Below, piece by piece: positions 53,532 through 63,384 of a stretch of DNA of 64,000 bases. Under the pieces are notes generated by a model. That model searched no databases, had not been told where the DNA came from, and worked only from the letters and a program-made list of their open reading frames with translations. Source of the stretch: Roseovarius nubinhibens ISM. GTDB taxonomy: Bacteria; Pseudomonadota; Alphaproteobacteria; Rhodobacterales; Rhodobacteraceae. Location: assembly GCF_000152625.1 (NCBI RefSeq), contig NZ_CH724156.1, positions 1,248,966 to 1,312,965 of the forward strand, in the 5' to 3' direction. How positions within the stretch are numbered: position 1 is the first letter of the stretch; each line of letters opens with the position of its first letter. The translations under genes and the position numbers were made by a program.

Positions 53532-55123
53532 TGACCGCTGATAAGAACCACACCCGTCCCTTGGGTGCACAGATCTCGCATATGCTCAAATCGCGTGGGG
53601 TAGACACGATTTTCGGCATTCCGGGCGTGCATAACCAAGAGATGTATCGCGGCATCGAAGAGGCCGGCATCACCCATGTTCTGGCCCGTCACGAACAGGG
53701 CGCGGGCTTTATGGCCGATGGCTATGCCCGTGCCTCGGGGCGGCCGGGGGTGGCCTATGTCATCACTGGGCCGGGCCTGTGCAATATCATGACGCCGATG
53801 GGCCAGGCCTATTCCGACAGCGTGTCGGTTTTGGTCCTGTCGTCCTGCCTAGATGAGACCGCCGCCTATCGTGGGCAGCTGCACCAGATGCTCGATCAGC
53901 GGGCGGCGGGGGATACGGTCTGCGACTGGTCCTATGAGGCGCGGGATGCGCAGGCGGCCTATGGGCTGATCGACCGGGCGATGGCGGAATTCGCCACGCA
54001 GCGGCCGCGCAGCAAGCATATCCAGGTGCCGATCGCCGCGCTGGAGGCCGAGGCCCCTGCAGCGCCCGAGGTGCCGACGCCGCCGGCGCGGAGCCATGGC
54101 GATCTGCCGGGTGGTTTGGCTCAGCGCATCATGGGCGCGAAAAAGCCGATGTTCGTGCTTGGCGGTGGCGCGCGTGGGGATGTGGACGCCCTGCGCAATG
54201 CCTTGAAAACATTGGGCGCTGCGAGCTTTGTCACCACGGCGGGCAAGGGCATTGTGGGCTCGGATGATCCGCTCCATTTCGGGAGCTACCTGCCGCGGCC
54301 GGATAGTGCGGCTGTCATCAAGGGGGCGGACCTTGTGGTGGCGGTCGGGACCGAGCTGGCGGAGGTCGATCTGTGGCGGCGCGAGCTGGGCAATTCGGGG
54401 CCGCTGATCCGGGTGGATATCTGCCCCGAAGTGCTGTCGCAGCCGATCAATAGCGAAGCGGTGATGATGGAGAGCGGGGCGTTTTTCCGCGCGCTAAATC
54501 AATCACTTGAGGGGCATCAACCCAAGACGGGCTGGACCGCGCAGGAGGTCAAGGCGACCCGGGCGCGGTTCCGGGCGGAAGTGGATGCCGAGCGGCCGGG
54601 GATCGCGAGGGTGGCGGATGCGCTGCGCGAGGTGATGCCGGATGACGCGATGATCTATACGGATATGACGCAATTTGCCTATGTTTCCGTGGAGTTATGG
54701 GACATCGAGCAGCCCGGTCACTGGCACCATCCGGCAGGCTTCGGGACGCTGGGCTATGCCATGCCGGCGGCGATTGGTGGGGCCATGGCGCGGCCGGGGA
54801 AACCGACGGTGGCGATCGCCGGGGATTACGGATTTCAGTATACAGTTCAAGAGCTTGGCGCAGCGGTGGAGATGAAATTGCCGCTGCCGATCCTGCTCTG
54901 GGACAACCAGAAGCTCAAAGAGATCGAGGACAGCATGGTCGGGGCACAGATCGCGCCCAACTCGGTCATCGCTCATAACCCGGATTTCGTAGCTCTGGCA
55001 AAGGCTTATGGTGCGCGCGCCGAGGCGCCGAAGACGCTCAAAGAGCTGCAGAGCGCGCTTACGGCGGCCTTTGAGGCGGACGGGCCGACGGTGATTTACA
55101 TGACCGGTGACATGGCGGATTGA
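53531..55123 (+). CDS. ThDP-dependent enzyme, 5-guanidino-2-oxopentanoate decarboxylase-like
   Basis: 530 residues from ATG 53531, whose ribosome site GGAGGG lies in the trkH end. The three ThDP-enzyme domains are visible: N-terminal PYR (GVDTIFGIPGVHNQEMYRGI, catalytic Glu in ARHEQGAGFMADGYARA), central (FVLGGGARGDVDALRN), and PP domain with the ThDP motif GDYGFQYTVQELGAAVEMKL ending in LLWDN. The sequence resembles AruI of the arginine transaminase pathway; acetolactate-synthase-like alternatives are possible. Context gives no confirmation. Confidence 0.8.
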   Translation: MTADKNHTRPLGAQISHMLKSRGVDTIFGIPGVHNQEMYRGIEEAGITHVLARHEQGAGFMADGYARASGRPGVAYVITGPGLCNIMTPMGQAYSDSVSVLVLSSCLDETAAYRGQLHQMLDQRAAGDTVCDWSYEARDAQAAYGLIDRAMAEFATQRPRSKHIQVPIAALEAEAPAAPEVPTPPARSHGDLPGGLAQRIMGAKKPMFVLGGGARGDVDALRNALKTLGAASFVTTAGKGIVGSDDPLHFGSYLPRPDSAAVIKGADLVVAVGTELAEVDLWRRELGNSGPLIRVDICPEVLSQPINSEAVMMESGAFFRALNQSLEGHQPKTGWTAQEVKATRARFRAEVDAERPGIARVADALREVMPDDAMIYTDMTQFAYVSVELWDIEQPGHWHHPAGFGTLGYAMPAAIGGAMARPGKPTVAIAGDYGFQYTVQELGAAVEMKLPLPILLWDNQKLKEIEDSMVGAQIAPNSVIAHNPDFVALAKAYGARAEAPKTLKELQSALTAAFEADGPTVIYMTGDMAD

Positions 55124-55148
55124 GCCGCGTTAACCCGTTAAAACCGCC

Positions 55149-55196
55149 GAAAAACGCCATGTCGGTATCACGTCGGTAAAACGACAGTAATGCGAC
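55149..55196 (-). repeat. Dispersed 3 x 11-bp repeat element, copy D
   Basis: On the minus strand: GTCGCATTACT, GTCGTTTTACC, GACGTGATACC, GACATGG and CGTTTTTCGG. It lies between the ThDP gene and the araC-type gene. It aligns with copy A over about 48 bp. Confidence 0.75.
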
Positions 55197-55293
55197 TGTG
55201 GTCCCTTTGGCGGATTCCAGCGCGACAGGCCGGGCCTTAACCTTTGGCGGGTCGAGGCCCGACCCACACGCCGCGCCAAGCGGCGAGACATGA

Positions 55294-56187
55294 TCAGAGC
55301 GCGCCAAGCGCGAGCTGCTGTGCCTCGGCCCATTGCCGGGGGGATTGGCCGTAGTGGCGCTTGAACTCGCGGCTGAACTGCGAGGGGCTGACATAGCCCA
55401 CCTCCTGCGCCGCTGCGTTGACCGTCGCGCCGCTTGCGATCTTCATCGCCGCCTTGTTGAGCCGCATCGATTTGACGAATTGCACCGGCGCCATCCGCGT
55501 CGCCTGTTTGAATCGGCGATGAAAGGCGGCGCGGCTCATCCCTGCGCGGGACGCGAGATCGTCGATGGAGACGGGCGCGTCGAGATGATCCGAGAGATGG
55601 GCGATGACCCGCGCCATGGCGTTGCCGGCGCTGAAGGCGCGCCGGGCAAAGGCCCCGGCCTCGCCCTTGAGAATGGCATAATAGAGTTCGCGCAGCCGCG
55701 CCTGACCCAAGATTGCCATGTCGGTCGGGCTCTCGCCGAGCTCTAGCAGGCGCAGCAGCGCGTCGGTGAAATCGGGCTCCCACCGGGCCAGTTGGATGCC
55801 CGGGCTGCGGCCGCCGCTCTCTGCCGCTGGCAGGGCGTGACCGGCGCGGTCCAACTCGAGCCCGAGCTCGCTCATCAGCCGCGCGTTCAGCGACAGGAAC
55901 ACCCCATAGAGCGGGGCCTCGGGCGAGGCGGCGGGCGTGCCCGCCTTGACCGGCATCGACATCGGGCAGCAGAGGTAGCGCGCGCTGTCATAGACAAAGC
56001 GTTCGCCATCGAGAATGGCCTCTTTCACGCCGCTGACGATGGCCACGACGCAGGGATCATAGACCGCCGGGACGCAGGGAATGGATTGGGTGGCCCGAAA
56101 CAGGCGCAGCCCCTCGATGCCGGTCTCGGTCAGACCATCCCGGTCGGCGCGGCGGGCGATGAGGGTGAGAATCTGATCTTTGCTCAT
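55294..56187 (-). CDS. AraC-family transcriptional regulator
   Basis: 297 residues. An N-terminal AraC_N-type ligand domain (about 20-160) precedes the two C-terminal HTHs: SIDDLASRAGMSRAAFHRRF and NAAAQEVGYVSPSQFSREFKRHYGQSP. Divergent from the SDR gene across 169 bases, so it likely controls it. Effector unknown. Confidence 0.92.
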   Translation of the reverse strand: MSKDQILTLIARRADRDGLTETGIEGLRLFRATQSIPCVPAVYDPCVVAIVSGVKEAILDGERFVYDSARYLCCPMSMPVKAGTPAASPEAPLYGVFLSLNARLMSELGLELDRAGHALPAAESGGRSPGIQLARWEPDFTDALLRLLELGESPTDMAILGQARLRELYYAILKGEAGAFARRAFSAGNAMARVIAHLSDHLDAPVSIDDLASRAGMSRAAFHRRFKQATRMAPVQFVKSMRLNKAAMKIASGATVNAAAQEVGYVSPSQFSREFKRHYGQSPRQWAEAQQLALGAL

Positions 56188-56356
56188 GATCCCAAAGTAG
56201 GGGGCGAACAGAGGCGTTTACAACCGAGTTGAGACAATCAGGCAAGTAATCGGGACGATTGTGCCTATGTTCGTCGCGCTGTGAGACCTATTTGCAGATG
56301 AGACAGCGAAACATCAATCGGCGACGGGATGCAAGAGGCCCGCAGGAGATAGGACA

Positions 56357-57304
56357 ATGGCAGATACGCAATTTGGCCCCCATGGCTGGACACCCGAGCG
56401 GCTCGGCTCTCTCGCGGGGCGGTGCTATGTCATCACCGGGGCCAATGCCGGCACCGGCTATGAGGCGGCGCGGCTCTTTCTGTCGAAAGGGGCGTCGGTG
56501 GTGATGCTCAACCGCAGCGCCGAGAAATCCGCCGCCGCCATCGCGACGCTCAAGGCGGAACATGGCGCAGAGGCCGATGTGCGGTTCATTGAGATGGACC
56601 TTGCGGATCTGACCAGTGTGCGCCGGGCGGCGGAGGAGATCCGCGAAACCGTGCCGCGCATCGACGCGCTCATCTGCAATGCGGCCATCGCGCAGGTGCC
56701 CAAGCAACGGCTGACGGTGGATGGGTTCGAGAGCCAGCTCGGCACCAACCATTATGGGCATTTCGCGCTTTGCGGTCTCTTGTTCGAGCGGATCGAAGAG
56801 AGCGAGGGCCGCATCGTCGTGGTGGCGAGCCTCGGCTATAATATGGGGATCAAGACGATCCAGTTCGACGATCTGAACTGGGACAACAACTACAGCGCCA
56901 ATGCGGTCTATAGCCAATCCAAGCTGGCGCAAATGATGTTTGCCTATGAATTGCAGGATCGGATCCGGGCGGCGGGCAAGAGCGTCGAGGTTCTCGTGTG
57001 TCACCCCGGATCGTCCAAGACCTCGCTCATCAAGACCAGCGGCAGCCCGGTGATGCGGGCGATCTGGTGGCTCATGACCAAGTCGCCGATGGTGCAGACG
57101 GCGCAGCAGGGGGCCTATCCCGAGGTGATGTGCGCCACCGAGGAGGGGCTGGAAGAGCGGGCGCTCTATGGTCCGACGGGGCGGATGGAATTTGTCGGCC
57201 CGGTGGGCCGGGGCACATTGCACCCGCATGCCTATGACAAGCCGGTGATGACCCGGCTCTGGGAGGTGTCGGAAGCGGCGACCGGGGTGGTCTGGCCGCT
57301 CTGA
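56357..57304 (+). CDS. SDR family oxidoreductase, retinol-dehydrogenase-like
   Basis: 315 residues. ITGANAGTGYEAARLF (NADP-binding TGxxxGxG), ICNAAI in place of NNAG, and YSQSKLAQ as the Tyr-x3-Lys site. The large size and C-terminal extension fit the retinol dehydrogenase/protochlorophyllide reductase-like subgroup. It is paired with the divergent AraC gene. Substrate unknown. Confidence 0.88.
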   Translation: MADTQFGPHGWTPERLGSLAGRCYVITGANAGTGYEAARLFLSKGASVVMLNRSAEKSAAAIATLKAEHGAEADVRFIEMDLADLTSVRRAAEEIRETVPRIDALICNAAIAQVPKQRLTVDGFESQLGTNHYGHFALCGLLFERIEESEGRIVVVASLGYNMGIKTIQFDDLNWDNNYSANAVYSQSKLAQMMFAYELQDRIRAAGKSVEVLVCHPGSSKTSLIKTSGSPVMRAIWWLMTKSPMVQTAQQGAYPEVMCATEEGLEERALYGPTGRMEFVGPVGRGTLHPHAYDKPVMTRLWEVSEAATGVVWPL

Positions 57305-57338
57305 TCAGGGGCGGGGGTGGCGCGGGGGGCGCGGAGGA

Positions 57339-58442
57339 TCAGCCGATCTTGCCGCGCGGGCCGTCGCCCACCTGACCGCGGTGCAGCATCAGGTGATCGA
57401 GGATCACGCAGGCCATCATCGCCTCGCCCACCGGCACCGCGCGAATGCCGACGCAAGGATCGTGGCGGCCCTTGGTGACCACCTCGATCGGAGTGCCATC
57501 GCGGCGGATCGAGCGGCGGGGGGTGAGGATCGACGAGGTCGGTTTGACCGCGAAACGCACGACGAGATCCTGACCCGTGGAGATGCCGCCGAGGATACCA
57601 CCGGCGTGGTTCGAGCTATATTCCGGGCCGTTCTCGCCCATGAAAATCTCGTCCGCATTGTCGGTGCCCATAAGTTCGGCCGCGGCCATGCCTTCGCCGA
57701 TCTCGACGCCTTTGACGGCGTTGATCGACATCATCGCGGCGGCAAGATCGGTGTCGAGCTTGCCATAGATCGGGGCGCCGAGCCCGGCGGGCACGCCGCG
57801 CGCCACCACTTCGACCACCGCGCCGACAGAGTTCTGCGCCTTGCGGATCTTCTGCAGATAGGTCTCCCACGCGGGGGCGGCGCTGGCATCGGGCAGCCAG
57901 AAGTCGTTCTGGTCGATGGCATCCCAGTCGAACCGCGTGCGGTCGAGGGTCATCTCGCCCATGCGGGTCATATAGCCCTTGATCTCGATCCCCGGCACCA
58001 GCGCGTCGAGCGCGGCGCGGGCGATGCCGCCCGCCGCGACCCGGGCCGCCGTTTCGCGGGCCGAGCTGCGACCGCCGCCGCGATAATCGCGCAAACCGTA
58101 TTTCTGGTGATAGGTGATGTCGGCATGGCCGGGGCGGAAGGTCTCGGCGATGTCGCCATAGTCGCGCGACCGCTGATCGGTGTTTTCGATCATCAGCTGG
58201 ATCGAGGTGCCGGTGGTTTCGCCCTCGAACACGCCCGACAGGATGCGCACCGCGTCGGGTTCGTTGCGCTGGGTGGTGTTCTTGTTCTGGCCGGGGCGGC
58301 GTTTGTCGAGCCAGTGCTGCAGCATGGCCTCGTCCACCTTGATGCCCGGCGGGCAGCCATCCACCGTCGCGCCGAGCGCGGGCCCGTGGCTCTCGCCCCA
58401 GGTGGTGAAGCGGAAGAGATGTCCGAATGTGTTGAGGCTCAT
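57339..58442 (-). CDS. aroC: Chorismate synthase
   Basis: 367 residues. Last common step of aromatic amino acid biosynthesis, with reduced FMN. Signatures [38 protein letters not shown] and the C-terminal [19 protein letters not shown] (as [13 protein letters not shown]). AAAGGAG precedes the start. It converges with the SDR gene. Confidence 0.97.
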   Translation of the reverse strand: MSLNTFGHLFRFTTWGESHGPALGATVDGCPPGIKVDEAMLQHWLDKRRPGQNKNTTQRNEPDAVRILSGVFEGETTGTSIQLMIENTDQRSRDYGDIAETFRPGHADITYHQKYGLRDYRGGGRSSARETAARVAAGGIARAALDALVPGIEIKGYMTRMGEMTLDRTRFDWDAIDQNDFWLPDASAAPAWETYLQKIRKAQNSVGAVVEVVARGVPAGLGAPIYGKLDTDLAAAMMSINAVKGVEIGEGMAAAELMGTDNADEIFMGENGPEYSSNHAGGILGGISTGQDLVVRFAVKPTSSILTPRRSIRRDGTPIEVVTKGRHDPCVGIRAVPVGEAMMACVILDHLMLHRGQVGDGPRGKIG

Positions 58443-58577
58443 GTCGCGGGCTCCTTTGGAAATTGGGTCTAATGGCCGGGTTGCCGCGCCTCAAGCCCTT
58501 TTGATGTCTGGCGGGGTTTGCGGGGATGGGCAGAGCGGCTATGACCGGGGTCAGGCAAAGAGATGCAGGAGCATGAG

Positions 58578-58973
58578 ATGGCAAAACTGATCCACGGGAT
58601 GATCCGGGTTCTCGACGAGGAACGGTCGGTGAATTTCTATCGCGAGGCCTTTGGGCTTCGGGTTGAAAAGCGGCTCGATTTCACCTCATTCACGCTTGTT
58701 TACCTGCGAAATGAGGAAGCGGATTTCGAGATTGAGCTGACCATCAACAAGGATCGCGAGGCGGCCTATGACCTTGGCGATGGCTATGGTCACATGGCGG
58801 TTGTGGTGGAGGATCTCGAGGCCGAGCACGCGCGGTTTCAGGAGGCCGGGCTCAACCCGCGCAAGCTTGTCGAGTTTGCGCCGGATGGCGAGCTGATCGC
58901 CAAGTTCTTTTTCGTGGCGGACCCGGATGGCTATGAGATCGAAGTGATGCAGCGCCATGGGCGGTATCGGTAA
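58578..58973 (+). CDS. Glyoxalase/VOC family protein, lactoylglutathione lyase-like
   Basis: 131 residues from ATG 58578 (AGGAG seven bases upstream; an ATG five codons earlier is less well placed). Four metal-ligand positions of glyoxalase I are seen: His in IHGMIRV, Glu in FEIELT, His in YGHMAV and Glu in DGYEIEVM. It may detoxify methylglyoxal with glutathione, though it is shorter than classical GloA. Confidence 0.85.
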   Translation: MAKLIHGMIRVLDEERSVNFYREAFGLRVEKRLDFTSFTLVYLRNEEADFEIELTINKDREAAYDLGDGYGHMAVVVEDLEAEHARFQEAGLNPRKLVEFAPDGELIAKFFFVADPDGYEIEVMQRHGRYR

Positions 58974-58993
58974 GAGGCGGAGGGGGATCGCCC

Positions 58994-59012
58994 GCCCGGA
59001 TAAAATCCGGGC
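58994..59012. repeat. REP-like palindrome
   Basis: A perfect 8-bp stem GCCCGGAT/ATCCGGGC with an AAA loop, flanked by GGGGGATCGCCC and ATCGCCCGACC. Such GC-rich hairpins recur between genes in related genomes as far as I recall; only one copy is seen here. Confidence 0.45.
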
Positions 59013-59152
59013 ATCGCCCGACCTCCCCCAGGAGGGCGATTTTGAGGTGGTGGCAGTTTCGCGGTGGTCGCTGTTTGGCGAGCGGTCGTGTCATGTCGCC
59101 GGAGTGAACGCCCTCCAGGTCGGGCGAGGCCCTTGCGCACCTCTGAAACGAG

Positions 59153-59178
59153 AAAGGCGGACCCTTGGGCCCGCCTTT
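59153..59178. terminator. Terminator between glyoxalase-like gene and ald
   Basis: Hairpin AAAGGCGG-ACCC/GGGC-CCGCCTTT with one mismatch and a T5 run on the plus strand. It can terminate both convergent genes. Confidence 0.75.
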
Positions 59179-59213
59179 TTATCATTTTAGCCCGTGTTAG
59201 GCTCTGTTTTTGA

Positions 59214-60332
59214 TCAGGCCTTGACCAGCATCTGCGGCGAGATCACGTCGATGCCGAGCGCCTTGCCGACGGCGTAATAGGTGAGCTGACCGGCGTGGAC
59301 GTTGAGCCCTTCGAGCAGGTGCGGATCGTCGGCGCAGGCCTTTTTCCAGCCCTTGTTGGCCAGGGCCAGCATGAAGGGCATGGTGGCGTTGCCAAGGGCG
59401 ATGGTCGAGGTCCGGGCCACGGCGCCGGGCATGTTGGCCACGCAGTAATGCATGATCCCGTCCACCTCGTAGATCGGATCGGCATGGGTGGTGGCGCGCG
59501 AGGTCTCGAAACAGCCGCCTTGGTCGATGGCGACGTCGACGAGCACCGCGCCGGGCTTCATCGTGGCGAATTGCTCGCGGCGCACCAGCTTGGGCGCTTC
59601 GGCGCCGGGGATGAGCACCGCACCGATGACCATATCGGCCTCGGTCAGATGTTCGGCCAAGAGACCGGCGGAGGAATAGCCGGTGTTGAACGTGCCGCCA
59701 AAGACATCGTCGAGATAGCGCAGACGCGGCAGCGAGCGGTCGAGCACGGTCACATCCGCGCCCATGCCCGCAGCGATACGGGCGGCATGGGTGCCGACGA
59801 CACCGCCGCCGATGACCACGACCTTGGCCGGGCCGACGCCGGGCACGCCACCCATCAGCACGCCACGGCCGCCATTGGCCTTTTGCAGCGTATAGGCGCC
59901 GACCTGCGGTGCGAGACGGCCGGCGACCTCGGACATCGGCGCGAGCAGCGGCAGCCCGCCGTTGCGGTCGGTCACGGTCTCATAGGCGATGGCGGTACAG
60001 CCGGAGGCCAGCAGATCCTTGGTCTGTTCGGGATCGGGGGCGAGGTGCAGATAGGTAAAGAGCAGCTGGCCCTCGCGCAGCATCTTGCGCTCAACCGCCT
60101 GCGGTTCCTTGACCTTTACGATCATGTCGGCGCTGGCAAAGATTTCCTCGGCCGTGTCGATGATCGCGGCCCCGGCAGCGATATAGTCGTCATCAGAAAA
60201 GCCGGCACCGATGCCAGCACCGGCCTGAACGATCACCTCATGTCCGTTCTCAACGGCCTCACGCGCGGCATTGGGCGTGAGGCCAACACGGAATTCTTGG
60301 GGTTTGATTTCCGTTGGGCATCCGATTTTCAT
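59214..60332 (-). CDS. ald: Alanine dehydrogenase
   Basis: 372 residues. NAD-dependent interconversion of L-alanine and pyruvate plus ammonia. [38 protein letters not shown] (NAD-binding) and the C-terminal [17 protein letters not shown] are typical. It is divergent from an Lrp/AsnC regulator, as is common for ald. Length normal. Confidence 0.96.
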   Translation of the reverse strand: MKIGCPTEIKPQEFRVGLTPNAAREAVENGHEVIVQAGAGIGAGFSDDDYIAAGAAIIDTAEEIFASADMIVKVKEPQAVERKMLREGQLLFTYLHLAPDPEQTKDLLASGCTAIAYETVTDRNGGLPLLAPMSEVAGRLAPQVGAYTLQKANGGRGVLMGGVPGVGPAKVVVIGGGVVGTHAARIAAGMGADVTVLDRSLPRLRYLDDVFGGTFNTGYSSAGLLAEHLTEADMVIGAVLIPGAEAPKLVRREQFATMKPGAVLVDVAIDQGGCFETSRATTHADPIYEVDGIMHYCVANMPGAVARTSTIALGNATMPFMLALANKGWKKACADDPHLLEGLNVHAGQLTYYAVGKALGIDVISPQMLVKA

Positions 60333-60468
60333 GGTCTCTCCTCCTTGGACTGTCGGTCAGGGTAGGGGAGAATCGGCGCAAAAGGATGCGAAATACCTCT
60401 CGCCATTCGGGGATGTTTTCGAATATTCTGCGATGATACCCGCGTAGCCACAGGAGTTTCTTGCGCAT

Positions 60469-60927
60469 ATGTCACTCGACACAACCGATCGTCGCATTCT
60501 CGCCGTGCTTCAGCGACAGGGGCGGATTTCGAATGCCGACCTGGCGGAGAAGGTCAATCTCTCGGCCAGCGCCTGTCACCGGCGGGTGCAGCGCCTCGAG
60601 ACCGAGGGCTATATCGCGGGCTATGTCGCGTTGCTGGATGCGCGCAAGATGGGGGTGCCGTCAACCGTTTTCGTCGAGATCACCCTGTCGACGCAGGCCG
60701 ATGAGGTGCTCGAGGCCTTTGAAAAGGCGGTGGCGCGAATCCCCGATGTTCTCGAATGTCATCTGACGGCGGGGGCGGCGGATTACATCCTCAAGGTGGT
60801 GGCCGAGGATACCGAGGATTTCGCTCGCATTCACCGCCGGTCGCTGGCGCGGCTGCCGGGGGTGGCGAAGATGCAGTCGAGCTTTGCCCTGCGCACGGTG
60901 AGCAAGACCACGGCGCTGCCGGTTTAA
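60469..60927 (+). CDS. Lrp/AsnC-family regulator, probable ald regulator
   Basis: 152 residues. wHTH: TDRRILAVLQRQGRISNADL, NLSASACHRRVQRLE. The C-terminal RAM ligand domain (VFVEITLSTQADEVLEAFEK) follows. The 136-base gap to ald holds GAATATTC (60421-60428), a possible Lrp-type site. It likely activates ald in response to alanine. Confidence 0.92.
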   Translation: MSLDTTDRRILAVLQRQGRISNADLAEKVNLSASACHRRVQRLETEGYIAGYVALLDARKMGVPSTVFVEITLSTQADEVLEAFEKAVARIPDVLECHLTAGAADYILKVVAEDTEDFARIHRRSLARLPGVAKMQSSFALRTVSKTTALPV

Positions 60928-60962
60928 AACTGCCCGCATAAAACTGCCGGTTTAGAGACGAA

Positions 60963-60990
60963 AAAGCCCCGGCATCGCTGCCGGGGCTTT
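60963..60990. terminator. Terminator between the Lrp-type gene and pnp
   Basis: A perfect 12-bp stem AAAGCCCCGGCA/TGCCGGGGCTTT with a TCGC loop; A-rich before and T-rich after, so it serves both convergent genes. Confidence 0.92.
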
Positions 60991-61015
60991 CCTGACTTAG
61001 CTGTCCGAAATCGGA

Positions 61016-63157
61016 TCAGGCGTCGTCTTTTTCTTTCTTCTCCGGCGCGATTTCTTCGCCGGTTTCCTGATCGACGACTTTCATCGACAGGCGAACCTTG
61101 CCGCGATCGTCAAAGCCGAGCAGCTTGACCTTCACGTCCTGACCTTCTTTGAGAACGTCGGACGGGTGGTTCAGGCGGCGGTTTTCGATCTGGCTCACGT
61201 GGACGAGACCGTCACGCTTGCCAAAGAAGTTCACGAAGGCGCCGAAATCGACGATCTTCACGACCTTGCCATCATAAACCTGACCTTCTTCGGGCTCTGC
61301 CACGATCGAGTGGATCATGTCATAGGCCTTCTGGATGGCTTCGCCATTGGGCGAGGCGATCTTGATCACGCCGTCATCGTTGATGTCGACCTTGGCACCC
61401 GAGGTTTCCACGATCTCGCGGATGACCTTGCCGCCCGAGCCGATCACTTCACGGATCTTGTCGGTGGGGATGTTCATGGTCTCGATGCGGGGCGCGTGAA
61501 CCGAGAATTCGCTCGCCTCGGTGAGGGCCTTGGACATTTCGCCGAGGATGTGAAGACGACCGTCTTTGGCCTGCGCCAGAGCCTGTTTCATGATCTCGGG
61601 CGTGATGCCTGCGACCTTGATGTCCATCTGCAGCGAGGTGATGCCTTTTTCGGTCCCGGCCACTTTGAAATCCATGTCGCCGAGGTGATCCTCGTCGCCA
61701 AGAATGTCGGTCAGGATGGCGAAATCGCCGTCATCTTCGAGGATCAGGCCCATGGCCACACCGGCAACCGGCGCCTTGAGCGGAACACCTGCGTCCATCA
61801 TCGACAGCGAGCCGCCGCAGACAGAAGCCATCGAGGACGAGCCGTTCGATTCGGTGATCTCGGACACGACGCGGATCGTGTAGGGGAAATCGGTCGGGGC
61901 GGGCAGCACGGCCTGAAGCGCGCGCCATGCCAGTTTGCCATGGCCGATTTCACGACGGCCCGGAGGGCCCACGCGGCCAGCTTCGCCCACCGAATAGGGG
62001 GGGAAGTTGTAATGCAGCAGGAAGTTCGATTTGAACGTGCCATGCAGCGCGTCGATGAATTGCTCATCATCGCCGGTGCCGAGCGTCGTCACCACGAGAC
62101 CCTGGGTCTCGCCACGGGTGAAGAGGGCCGAACCGTGGGTCCGCGGCAGCAGGCCGGTTTCCGAAACGATCGGGCGCACGGTGGTCGTGTCACGACCGTC
62201 GATCCGCTTGCCACCCTTGACCACGTCGCCGCGCAGGATGCTGGCTTCGAGTTTCTTGAGGGCCGAACCGAGGTTCGCATCTTCGAGCTGCTCTTCGGTC
62301 AGAGCGGCCTTGATCGCGGTCCGCGCGGCGGCAACAGCGGCGGTGCGCTCTTGCTTGTCGGTGATCGCGAAAGCGGCGCGCATCTCTTTTTCACCGGCGG
62401 CTTTGACCGCGGCATAGAGATCCGAGTAATCCGGCGCCTGGAAGTCGAAGGGCTCTTTGGCGGCGACTTCGGCCAGGTCGATGATCAGATCGACGACCGG
62501 CTTGAGCTGCTCATGGGCGAAGGTCACGGCGCCGAGCATTTCCTCTTCGGTGAGCTCATAGGCCTCGGATTCGACCATCATCACCGCGTCACGGGTGCCC
62601 GCGACAACCAGATCAAGACGCTGATCGGGGTTGCTGCGCAGCTCGTGCATGTCGTCCACGGTCGGGTTCAGGATGTATTCGCCATCCTCGTAACCGACGC
62701 GGCAACCGGCGATCGGACCCATGAAGGGCGCGCCCGAGATGGTCAGCGCGGCAGAGGCGGCGATCATCGCAACGATGTCGGGATCGTTGACGAGATCGTG
62801 GCTCAGCACGGTGCACATCACCAGAACTTCGTTTTTGAACCCATCCACAAAGAGCGGACGAATCGGGCGGTCGATCAGACGCGCGGTCAGCGTTTCCTTT
62901 TCGGTGGGACGCGCTTCGCGTTTGAAGAAGCCACCGGGCACCTTGCCCGCGGCATAGTATTTCTCTTGGTAGTGAACCGTCAGCGGGAAGAAGTCCTGAC
63001 CCGGCTTCGGCTCTTTGGCGAAGGTCACGTTTGCCATGACGCTGGTTTCGCCCAGCGTGGCAATGACCGAACCGTCAGCCTGACGGGCAACCTTGCCCGT
63101 TTCCAGTGTCAGCGTTTCTTCGCCCCACTGGATGGATTTTTTCACTTCGTTGAACAT
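61016..63157 (-). CDS. pnp: Polyribonucleotide nucleotidyltransferase
   Basis: 713 residues, a 3'-5' phosphorolytic exoribonuclease of the RNA degradosome. Two RNase PH domains (first at 1-230, second from about 310), a KH domain [20 protein letters not shown] near 556 and an S1 domain [20 protein letters not shown] near 625 are in order. The first 227 bases upstream (63158-63384) hold its leader, with a short hairpin GGCGGC/GCCGCC (63213-63230), and no rpsO, which often precedes pnp. Confidence 0.97.
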   Translation of the reverse strand: MFNEVKKSIQWGEETLTLETGKVARQADGSVIATLGETSVMANVTFAKEPKPGQDFFPLTVHYQEKYYAAGKVPGGFFKREARPTEKETLTARLIDRPIRPLFVDGFKNEVLVMCTVLSHDLVNDPDIVAMIAASAALTISGAPFMGPIAGCRVGYEDGEYILNPTVDDMHELRSNPDQRLDLVVAGTRDAVMMVESEAYELTEEEMLGAVTFAHEQLKPVVDLIIDLAEVAAKEPFDFQAPDYSDLYAAVKAAGEKEMRAAFAITDKQERTAAVAAARTAIKAALTEEQLEDANLGSALKKLEASILRGDVVKGGKRIDGRDTTTVRPIVSETGLLPRTHGSALFTRGETQGLVVTTLGTGDDEQFIDALHGTFKSNFLLHYNFPPYSVGEAGRVGPPGRREIGHGKLAWRALQAVLPAPTDFPYTIRVVSEITESNGSSSMASVCGGSLSMMDAGVPLKAPVAGVAMGLILEDDGDFAILTDILGDEDHLGDMDFKVAGTEKGITSLQMDIKVAGITPEIMKQALAQAKDGRLHILGEMSKALTEASEFSVHAPRIETMNIPTDKIREVIGSGGKVIREIVETSGAKVDINDDGVIKIASPNGEAIQKAYDMIHSIVAEPEEGQVYDGKVVKIVDFGAFVNFFGKRDGLVHVSQIENRRLNHPSDVLKEGQDVKVKLLGFDDRGKVRLSMKVVDQETGEEIAPEKKEKDDA

Positions 63158-63384
63158 CTATCGTATCCTGTCTGGAGGCGCTCCGGGCCCCTGCCCGGTC
63201 CTCCGTTTCAATGGCGGCCCCATTGCCGCCGACCTCAATCATTCCCATGCGCCCGAGGTCAGAGGCGTCACGTCTCAGATGGCCGTGGCCTTACAGGAAA
63301 TTTGCCCTGTTGGAAAGCAATGATGTGGATAAGCCCAATCTGCGCGGCGCTTGGCGCATTCGGGCGATGGGGGCGCGTGGGCGG

